This document shows positions 58,027 to 64,000 of a stretch of DNA of 64,000 nucleotides, piece by piece. Under the pieces are notes generated by a model. It had not been told where the DNA came from, searched no databases, and saw only the letters and a program-made list of their open reading frames with translations. This DNA comes from JAJTHC01 sp044348005 (GTDB taxonomy: Bacteria; Cyanobacteriota; Vampirovibrionia; Vampirovibrionales; JAJTHC01): contig JBIKTR010000008.1 of assembly GCA_044348005.1 (NCBI GenBank), positions 1-64,000 on the forward strand. The letters run 5' to 3'. The position numbers and the translations under genes were made by a program. Within the stretch, counting starts at the first letter, position 1. Every line of letters begins with the position of its first letter.

Positions 58027-59576
58027 AAATTATTGTCTCCTCCTTCAATGTAAGTTAAACTGTACCCAGTTATCGCAATGGGTTGCGAGGGAATGACCCC
58101 ACTTAAGGTGAGTTCAAATAAGCGCCCGCTCCCTTCGGGGTACAAACGAGCAATGCCCTTTGCGTGTGAACCAAAGCGTGCGGTATTAAAGAAGCCCAGC
58201 CCATACATATCTAACCCCCCCGCACTGACGGTGACTGAAGGCGTGAGCGAGTCGCCTCCGTCATAGCCCATTTCCCAAGAACCATAAGCGTCGAAGTTTT
58301 CAGCCCCCACACGAGACAAGTACACGTCAATGGTGGTGAGTCGTGACTGGGTGTTGAAATCCCCGAGGGAATAGGTGGAAGAAATCAATCGCCACGGAAT
58401 GTTTGTTCCATTATAGGTGTGGCCTTTACGTTGTTGGTGCCAACGGCCTGAAGCATCACCGCTGAGCAATTGCCCCAAAGGCAGGGTATGACCACAGGTC
58501 ATGTTTAGGCCTTTACGAAGGCTCCACTTGTGGGGGCTTTGGCTGTAATTTTGCACCCACACTTCATTGCACACGGTTGAACTTTCAGTCGGCACACACC
58601 ACCACAATTCTTTTTGAATGGGGTCATGCAAGGCAAAGGCTTTGTGAAGCTGAGCCTGATTCAGGGAAGGAAGGCGTCCCTGCATTTCAGAAGACAGACT
58701 GCCTACGGCTAAAATCCCGAGCTGAGTGTTGGGGCCTAAGGCATTGATGCCTGAACTGGAGAAGAACCAGACGTCTTGCCCCACCGCCATAAAACTTTGC
58801 GGGGATTGAGTCCCTAGTGTGTTAGACACCAGCTCAATGCGAAAGCTAGACGCATCGGCCCCGCGTAAGGCGTAAATGCTTTTGGTTTTAAACACGAGTA
58901 AGACGTGTTCGTTAGAATAAGGCACGTAAAGGGGAATTAAGCCTGTAATGCGTTGTCCGTCTCCCGGACTAATTTGAATCGCCCCTGCGGAATCTTCCAA
59001 GTTGGTGGGGGTGAAGTCTTCAGGGTCTTCAAGGGCAGAAAGGTAAATCGTATTGGGACGCGTGGCATCTCCAGCCAGTACCAAACGATTGGCATACACA
59101 CAACCCAAGCTCGGGTTACCCACGATTTCGCCTTCGGCCGTGTAGGGCCAGCCCACCATGTTTTCAAAGCTTTCGTTTGTGCCGTTCCAGCGTTTTGGGG
59201 GGCAAGAACTATTGAGAATAAAACACCAGCCTAAGAAGGTAACGTATTGATTGGGGCTGTCGTACGTGGTGCCTATAGATTTAATGACGGTACCAATAAG
59301 GGGGTTGACGTGAAAGAGGGTATCGCCTGCTTGCACAAGGGTTTGATCCAACCCTGAAACATCTTGAAAGGTGTAGAGGCCATGAATGACGGATCCATTG
59401 TTTAGGGGTGAACTGTTTTTGGCTTCATAGCCAATATCTAAGGTGGACCACCCCGTGGCCTGTTGCCAGTGTAGATTTTCAAGCAGGCGTTGTTGATTCA
59501 ATTTCAGTAAGATCGGGCTTACTTGGGTGTCCATGCCTCCTTCAAGGCTAGGCACGTGGATGCGTTTGCTGGGCAT
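58023..59576 (-). CDS. Phage tail stabilisation / tube protein
   Basis: 517 residues. Starts MPSKRIHVPSLEGGMDTQVSPILLKLNQQRLLENL and is rich in propeller-like beta repeats: GLYTFQDVSGLDQTLVQAGDTLFHV, NRLVLAGDATRPNTIYLSALEDPEDFTP, VFKTKSIYALRGADASSFRIELVS, DVWFFSSSGINAL. This build is typical of podovirus tail hub/stabilisation proteins. Coupled to the fibre gene. Confidence 0.72.
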   Translation of the reverse strand: MPSKRIHVPSLEGGMDTQVSPILLKLNQQRLLENLHWQQATGWSTLDIGYEAKNSSPLNNGSVIHGLYTFQDVSGLDQTLVQAGDTLFHVNPLIGTVIKSIGTTYDSPNQYVTFLGWCFILNSSCPPKRWNGTNESFENMVGWPYTAEGEIVGNPSLGCVYANRLVLAGDATRPNTIYLSALEDPEDFTPTNLEDSAGAIQISPGDGQRITGLIPLYVPYSNEHVLLVFKTKSIYALRGADASSFRIELVSNTLGTQSPQSFMAVGQDVWFFSSSGINALGPNTQLGILAVGSLSSEMQGRLPSLNQAQLHKAFALHDPIQKELWWCVPTESSTVCNEVWVQNYSQSPHKWSLRKGLNMTCGHTLPLGQLLSGDASGRWHQQRKGHTYNGTNIPWRLISSTYSLGDFNTQSRLTTIDVYLSRVGAENFDAYGSWEMGYDGGDSLTPSVTVSAGGLDMYGLGFFNTARFGSHAKGIARLYPEGSGRLFELTLSGVIPSQPIAITGYSLTYIEGGDNNL

Positions 59577-59600
59577 GTTTGTTCCTTTCTTTTAGATTAA

Positions 59601-59625
59601 CCCCCTCTCCCTTAGGGAAGAGGAA
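59601..59625. repeat. CCCTCTCCC palindrome in a phage-module gap
   Basis: CCCTCTCCCTTAGGGAAGAGG followed by AACAAAGCAAAATAGAC, the same tail as other copies in the module. Confidence 0.75.
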
Positions 59626-59676
59626 CAAAGCAAAATAGACTTTTACAGAGACTTCTATAGGGAGACAGAATAAATG

Positions 59677-60351
59677 TTAAAAACCTTGAAAGCCGGTATT
59701 AGGCCCTTTTAAGCGAAGTGAACTCAACAAGGGTTGGTACGTTTTTTTTAAGCGAAGCATGCCTTCTTCATACAAGCGAAAACTCAACAAACTGCCTTGC
59801 AATTCACCCAAAAACTGTTGTAAGTGGGCCATGGTGCCTAACACCAGCAAGTATTCTGCCCCATGAGGTAAGACGGGGACATCCGTATTGACTTCAAGAC
59901 GCGTCATCATAGGTTCAACCATCATACGAAGGGTTCCGGCTTGTGTGGGTGTGGGGTAGATCTTCATGACCTGTTGAGCAAAATGGAATGCGGAAGGGGT
60001 TTCCGCAGATTCTGCATCCAACCATTCTAGCCGATGCGGTTCATAGATCAGGGAAGTCCAATGGGTGGCGGTGTTACTTTTGGCCCACACGGTTTGAAGG
60101 GCAATCAGGCTAGGGGTGGTGTTGTACGGGTTTAAATCAATGGAAGTGGTGTTGGCTTCATAGGCGATTTCAACTTGTTCTTTGACGGTGGGAAGCGTCA
60201 CGCTGAGGCGAATATCTTCATAAATTTGATTCAAAAAGCTAAGGGTTTGCTTAACAGGAGTGGTAGGCGCGCTAAGGGTGGCAACACTTTTTTGTCCGCA
60301 GCGGGTGAGGACGTCATTGATTAAGGTGAGGGCATTTTTGGGGGTGTTCAT
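59677..60351 (-). CDS. Head-tail connector / tail adaptor protein
   Basis: 224 residues. ALTLINDVLTRCGQKSVATL then TLSFLNQIYEDIRLSVTLPTVKEQVEIAYEANTTSIDL and a helical C-terminus (RLYEEGMLRLKKTYQPLL). The layout resembles T7 gp11-like adaptor proteins that sit below the portal. Gene position between coat and stabilisation genes agrees. Separated from the coat gene by 240 bases of repeats. Confidence 0.68.
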   Translation of the reverse strand: MNTPKNALTLINDVLTRCGQKSVATLSAPTTPVKQTLSFLNQIYEDIRLSVTLPTVKEQVEIAYEANTTSIDLNPYNTTPSLIALQTVWAKSNTATHWTSLIYEPHRLEWLDAESAETPSAFHFAQQVMKIYPTPTQAGTLRMMVEPMMTRLEVNTDVPVLPHGAEYLLVLGTMAHLQQFLGELQGSLLSFRLYEEGMLRLKKTYQPLLSSLRLKGPNTGFQGF

Positions 60352-60383
60352 TGTCTTTTCTTCTTTCTTTTTGTTTGTCTTGT

Positions 60384-60575
60384 TCCTCCTCCCTTAGGTC
60401 GCACGCCTCGCCTATGGCGGGCTACGCTAGGAGGAGGGACTTCCCCCACTGGAGCTGGTGGTTTCCCTCACCCCAACCCTCTCCCTAAGGGAGAGGGAGT
60501 AAGGCAAAACAAGACTTCGTTTCCTGTTAAAAATCCCCCCCTCTCCCTAGTCCTCTCCTCAAGGAGAGGGAACAG
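60384..60575. repeat. Cluster of three palindromes between connector and coat genes
   Basis: CCTCCTCCCTTAG pairs with CTAGGAGGAGGG (60386-60438). CCCTCACCCCAACCCTCTCCCTAAGGGAGAGGG begins at 60465 in pieces. CCCTCTCCCTAGTCCTCTCC/AAGGAGAGGG is at 60538-60570. GGAGCTGGTGGTTTCCCTCA (60451-60470) echoes the AGCTGGTGTTT word of the element at 16.75 kb. Confidence 0.7.
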
Positions 60576-60592
60576 GAGGGAATCCACCAAAC

Positions 60593-61432
60593 CTAAGCCA
60601 TGGTGCAACGCAACCACGACCCTGCTTCTGGACGCACGGCTTTTGATCCAAAGAGATACAACCCACGCACGGCGTTGGCAAACATATCGGTGGGGCGAAC
60701 ATTTTCTACATTACTGACTTGTGAAGCCAGGGTAATGAAATCCTTTTGAAAGGCAAGAATCGGCACCACACCGCCAGCAAGGGTCGGCACGTTGGTGGAC
60801 ACATAGATTTTGAATCCAGCGACGTTACCCAAAAAGCCGTTTTGAATGGCTTGATCACCCATGCCTGTGGCTCGTGTAAAGGCATCGCTTTGAAGCAATA
60901 GGCGCTTAAAGCGAGGGTTCACAATCAAGACGCGGTCTTCTTGTGGCACGTTTTGAGCATCCAAGGCTTCGGCCATTAGGGTAATGTTGTCGTAAATGTT
61001 CGTTTTGGTAATGGCAATGGTGGTTGATGCCCCACCAATAATGTTCGCCACGGGAATATCCAAGTAATGTTGATACAAGTAAGCATCCACCACATCTCGA
61101 ACCGCGATGGCGGCTTGTTGCGTGTACCCTTCAATGACAGGAATATCGGCTTGAGCCATGTCGAGGTCATCCACACGAAAGGCGAAGTAACGTTGTTGGT
61201 TAATCGTCAACATTTGCTTGGGATCGGTCAAGGTTTCGTAAGTAATGGCGGTGTCTCGGGTATAGTTACGCACCGTGACGTTGCCGTAGGAACGAATGTG
61301 GACGACATCACCGGATTTTTTAATTTCACCTTCATAATCACGGTTCACAAGGCCTGCAATTACACTGTTTTTATTGAAGCTTTTAAGAATGGTTTGGCTC
61401 CAAATTTCAGGCACAAAATTGTCATACGCCAT
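60593..61432 (-). CDS. Major coat protein
   Basis: 279 residues with the HK97/P22-type coat feel: YDNFVPEIWSQTILKSFNKNSVIAGLVNRDYEGEIKKSGDVVHIRSYG (N-arm and early strands), QQRYFAFRVDDLDMAQADIP, EDRVLIVNPRFKRLLLQSD, and AGFKIYVSTNVP near the axial domain. GGAG ribosome site. Lies after the scaffold gene, as usual. Confidence 0.82.
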   Translation of the reverse strand: MAYDNFVPEIWSQTILKSFNKNSVIAGLVNRDYEGEIKKSGDVVHIRSYGNVTVRNYTRDTAITYETLTDPKQMLTINQQRYFAFRVDDLDMAQADIPVIEGYTQQAAIAVRDVVDAYLYQHYLDIPVANIIGGASTTIAITKTNIYDNITLMAEALDAQNVPQEDRVLIVNPRFKRLLLQSDAFTRATGMGDQAIQNGFLGNVAGFKIYVSTNVPTLAGGVVPILAFQKDFITLASQVSNVENVRPTDMFANAVRGLYLFGSKAVRPEAGSWLRCTMA

Positions 61433-61475
61433 AGTGTTTTCTCCTTTGGGTTGTTTGATGTGTAGTCGGTTTTAT

Positions 61476-61500
61476 CCCCTCTCCCTAAAGGAGAAGGAAC
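61476..61500. repeat. CCCTCTCCC palindrome between coat and scaffold genes
   Basis: CCCTCTCCCTAAAGGAGAAGG followed by AACAGGGCAAAATACAG. Confidence 0.75.
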
Positions 61501-61514
61501 AGGGCAAAATACAG

Positions 61515-62066
61515 TTACTTAATGCGACCCTCCTTAAAGGCTAGGCGAATACTGGCTTCATTGGCGAGGTATTCTTGGGGGGACATACGACCGATTTCAT
61601 CTCGTGTAAAAGAACGGGGCGAAACGCTTTTAATGGGCAGTGTGCCATGTTCTACCACAGGATTCATCGGTTCTTTGGGGGGCAATGGCGTGCTTGCACC
61701 CTTTAAATTGCCTTGAAACTTGGCGACAAAGTTGGCCAAGGCTTGGTTGAATAGCTCCGTCCAAGGGGCCAGTACGCCGTCGTCGTCCTCTTCAATCAGG
61801 CGAGCCACTTCTTCAAGAATGTAATTCATTACAGGTTGGGCATCGGGGTGTTGTTGCATGAAGGTTTGCATGGCCACTTGGGCTTGTCCGCCTTCATTGG
61901 CCAGTAATAGATGGGCTTTAATGGCGTGGTCTACTTCATTTCGAACAAAGGCCACGGGGTCTTTTTGAAAGGCGATGAGATCGTCTTTGGCCGTGGACTT
62001 TGCCTGTTCAGGGGGCTTAGGCCCCGCAGGCCCCTGTGCGGGGGGGGTAGGGTCGTTGTTGGGCAT
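61515..62066 (-). CDS. Putative scaffolding protein
   Basis: 183 residues, acidic, Gln/Pro-rich start (NNDPTPPAQGPAGPKPPEQAK), helical middle (KAHLLLANEGGQAQVAMQTFMQQHPDAQPVMNYILEEVARLIEEDDD) and a basic C-terminus that could bind coat. Assigned by composition and by its place between portal and coat genes. No sequence signature is decisive. Confidence 0.62.
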   Translation of the reverse strand: MPNNDPTPPAQGPAGPKPPEQAKSTAKDDLIAFQKDPVAFVRNEVDHAIKAHLLLANEGGQAQVAMQTFMQQHPDAQPVMNYILEEVARLIEEDDDGVLAPWTELFNQALANFVAKFQGNLKGASTPLPPKEPMNPVVEHGTLPIKSVSPRSFTRDEIGRMSPQEYLANEASIRLAFKEGRIK

Positions 62067-62134
62067 GGGGGTCTCCTTTTCTTTTCTTGGGGGATTTTAA
62101 CGTGTGGTCGAAAGTTCTGCGAAATTGGGTTTTA

Positions 62135-62234
62135 CTCCCTCTCCCTCTGGGAGAGGGTTGGGGTGAGGGTTTTAGGATGCCCAGTCGTCGCTGGTGTTTC
62201 CCTCATCCTAGCCTTCTCCCAGAGGGAGAAGGGA
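62135..62234. repeat. Inverted pair of CCCTCTCCC palindromes
   Basis: CCCTCTCCCTCTGGGAGAGGG (62137-62157) with a GGGGTGAGGG flank, then inverted CCCTCATCCTAGCC + TTCTCCCAGAGGGAGAA (62200-62230). The two halves flank GTCGTCGCTGGTGTTT, which recalls the element at 16.75 kb. Confidence 0.7.
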
Positions 62235-62240
62235 CAGGAA

Positions 62241-63947
62241 CTACCCTGTAGGCTCGTCCGCAGGACGCAACAACTCCTCATCTCTAAAACCGAGGTTTCG
62301 AATAATGCGCTTGACAATGGCATCCATATTCAGGCGAGGCAAAAGTTCAGGCCAGCTTTGCATGGTTTTTAAAAAGAACAAAATACTTTCCAGTTCTTGT
62401 TCTTCTTTCAATTGACCACGACTGCCTAGCACGCGAATATCGCAACAAGAACGCTGAAACACTTCAGGGCTAATGGCTTCATAACGTGCGGTGCTTCCTT
62501 GATTTTCAACAAAGCGCAGTTCTTCGGGGTAAATCCAAAATTGCTTTGAAAGTTCATACACCAATTGCAACATCGGCTCAAGGCAATCTTGTTCGAGTTG
62601 CATGAGCATGCCGTCATATTTACGATGCGCATTTTCGCTAATCGTATTAACTTCGGTGGCGGTGCGTGGCGTGCTACTGCTTCCTTCTAAGACCCCCGTC
62701 ATCAAGCGTAAAGAACCACTGGTTTCCATCACTTCTATTTTGAGATCTTCAATTTCTTGAAAGGCCACCGTAATGTTTTGAGCCACCAACGGCAAGGGGC
62801 GTAAGGTGTCGTGATTTTTAACCGCAATCAAGGCCCCAGGGCGGTAATCCATGGAAAGTGGGTCAAACACATCATCATTCAACAGGTAGGTAAAGGGTGA
62901 ATTGATGCATAAATTAAGAATATCGAGCTTTTGATTGGTGAGTGCGTTAATGGCATGTTGAAGTCCCAACGATTTTTCCACCGCCCCAATGCCGTAGCCT
63001 TCATGCGGCACTGGAATCAAACGAGCAAAGACAAAGGGGGCCTGCCCGCTTTGAAGTCCATGGGGTTCAAAGCGAATTAAGGTGCCTGTTTCTTCTACCA
63101 CAACGGCCACGTAATTTTCATAAGAACGCCCGTTGATCCACACATCGCCCCATAGTTCTATGAGCGTCAGGGGTTGTTCTGCGGAAGGGAGTTTATTGAG
63201 TTTAGGGTCATTTTTTGTCAGATCTTTTAAGGCGACGGCGATGGCTTCGGTGTGGATGTAGCGAGGTTCTTGTAAGACTTGGCTCAGGCGTTTGCTAATG
63301 CGCCGAATCAGGGTACCTTCTCGCCAGTCTTTGACGGTTTCATCGATGTAGACGTCTTGAATGTTCAGCACATCAAAGCGAGGCCCTTGCTCAAGAAGCA
63401 CGTCTTGCTCTTGCGGGGCGTAGCCCACGGTTAAGCCCAAGCGTTTAATGGGGACTTGACGGAGTCGCTTGCCGTGTTCGTAATGCCACGGCATCATCAT
63501 CACGCTGTTGCCTGTTACCAGCAACTGTTTTAAAAAGATCCCAAACGCGGATTGAAAGTCTTGCGTGGCCAATTTGTGATGCAATAAGGTTTCCAGCCGA
63601 CTGGCGTCTTCTTGATCGGCTTGCCCTTGCCCAAAGACGTGGAAAAAGCGTCCTGATTTGGGGAAGAGTTGGCTCATAATCGTGTTATGCAAGTTTTCAA
63701 CCGCTTGAAAAATAATCGGGCGAGCCACTTGGTTGCGATCCGCCTGCTGTTTGGTGGGGGTCACCGTCATTTCACTGTGGTAGGCCTTCCAGCAGGCTTT
63801 CCAGGTGGATTCTTTGTCTTGACGGACTTCGCGTCGGGTTTTAAGCTCGTTTAAAACGCTTTCCACAAAGGCCTTTTCATCGTCTGGATTCAACCCAAAG
63901 GGGGTTGCATCGCTTGAAAAATAAGGCACGGCAAAATCATCGGTCAT
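62241..63947 (-). CDS. Phage portal protein, podovirus type
   Basis: 568 residues from the ATG at 63947. AAAGGA is separated from it by a C7 run. Long helical protein: ADRNQVARPIIFQAVENLHNTIMSQLFPKSGRFFHVFG, FGIFLKQLLVTGNSVMMMPWHYE, YGIGAVEKSLGLQHAINALTNQKLDIL, ETSGSLRLMTGVLEGSSSTPRTATEVN. This is the pattern of T7-like and related podoviral portals (dodecameric DNA entry ring). The terminase is expected beyond the right edge. Confidence 0.82.
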   Translation of the reverse strand: MTDDFAVPYFSSDATPFGLNPDDEKAFVESVLNELKTRREVRQDKESTWKACWKAYHSEMTVTPTKQQADRNQVARPIIFQAVENLHNTIMSQLFPKSGRFFHVFGQGQADQEDASRLETLLHHKLATQDFQSAFGIFLKQLLVTGNSVMMMPWHYEHGKRLRQVPIKRLGLTVGYAPQEQDVLLEQGPRFDVLNIQDVYIDETVKDWREGTLIRRISKRLSQVLQEPRYIHTEAIAVALKDLTKNDPKLNKLPSAEQPLTLIELWGDVWINGRSYENYVAVVVEETGTLIRFEPHGLQSGQAPFVFARLIPVPHEGYGIGAVEKSLGLQHAINALTNQKLDILNLCINSPFTYLLNDDVFDPLSMDYRPGALIAVKNHDTLRPLPLVAQNITVAFQEIEDLKIEVMETSGSLRLMTGVLEGSSSTPRTATEVNTISENAHRKYDGMLMQLEQDCLEPMLQLVYELSKQFWIYPEELRFVENQGSTARYEAISPEVFQRSCCDIRVLGSRGQLKEEQELESILFFLKTMQSWPELLPRLNMDAIVKRIIRNLGFRDEELLRPADEPTG

Positions 63948-64000
63948 GGCAGGGGGGGTCCTTTCCAGTTCTATAAAAAACAAAGGTTAAACGTCCAAAA

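Overview
The window looks like chromosomal DNA of a Gram-negative bacterium of moderate GC, most plausibly a non-photosynthetic relative of cyanobacteria (Vampirovibrionales / 'Melainabacteria' type). The reasons are an LL-diaminopimelate aminotransferase (DapL), a CpcE/NblB-like HEAT-repeat protein, prepilins of the AFTLSEV type, a RuBisCO-like protein with MtnX, and outer-membrane chemistry (LptF/G-type permease, LegB-type sugar dehydratase). The lineage is inferred from gene families and was not tested with a tree.

Layout. 1-10.4 kb: a minus-strand housekeeping run (an unrecognised protein cut by the left edge, lysS, pdxJ, a DegT sugar aminotransferase, a TPR protein, a DUF309 protein, murA, dnaN). 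11-16.7 kb: a HEAT-repeat protein, two coupled unknown membrane proteins, a carboxy-terminal protease and a LegB-like dehydratase. Between the last two lies a leader with three poly-C tracts. 16.7-24 kb: a nested palindromic element, glgX, sodB, a ferredoxin, a surface-type protein with a G11 tract, and a 9 x 21-bp tandem array inside a dispersed repeat. 23.2-26.6 kb: a his operon (hisC-HAD fusion, hisB, hisH). 26.8-28.9 kb: a methionine-salvage pair (RuBisCO-like enolase and MtnX) behind a strong promoter. 28.9-41 kb: selO, a low-GC kinase-like gene abutting tRNA-Ser, trxA, an LptF/G permease, NUDIX, SPOR, a phosphoesterase, dapL, a poly-C gene, a pseudopilin-like protein, a KefB-type antiporter and tRNA-Arg. 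41.2-47.7 kb: radA, a nested palindromic non-coding region, two WYL-type regulators, a membrane protein and a prepilin. 47.7-56.3 kb: a possible zincin, an RpoD-family sigma factor with a pentanucleotide repeat in its 5' coding region, mnmG, a secreted Ntn-hydrolase-like protein and an internally duplicated membrane protein. 56.4-64 kb: a podovirus-like virion module (portal, scaffold, coat, connector, stabilisation protein, fibre) on the minus strand, with short palindromes in four of its gaps.

The most unusual theme is simple-sequence DNA at places where length changes would switch genes. These are a (TTGGG)11(TTGAG)4 tract between the start codon and region 1.2 of a sigma factor, a C9 tract at codons 5-7 of one gene, a G11 tract inside the membrane segment of a surface-type protein, and a C11 tract that would fuse a leader peptide in frame to a small ORF if it were 12 C long. 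Together they suggest phase-variable (contingency) loci, which is expected of host-interacting or predatory bacteria. Homopolymer assembly error must be excluded for the C/G tracts.

Start codons were chosen by Shine-Dalgarno position, operon overlap and family length, and several differ from the longest possible ORF. No database search was possible. Family names rest on motifs read from the translated sequence.
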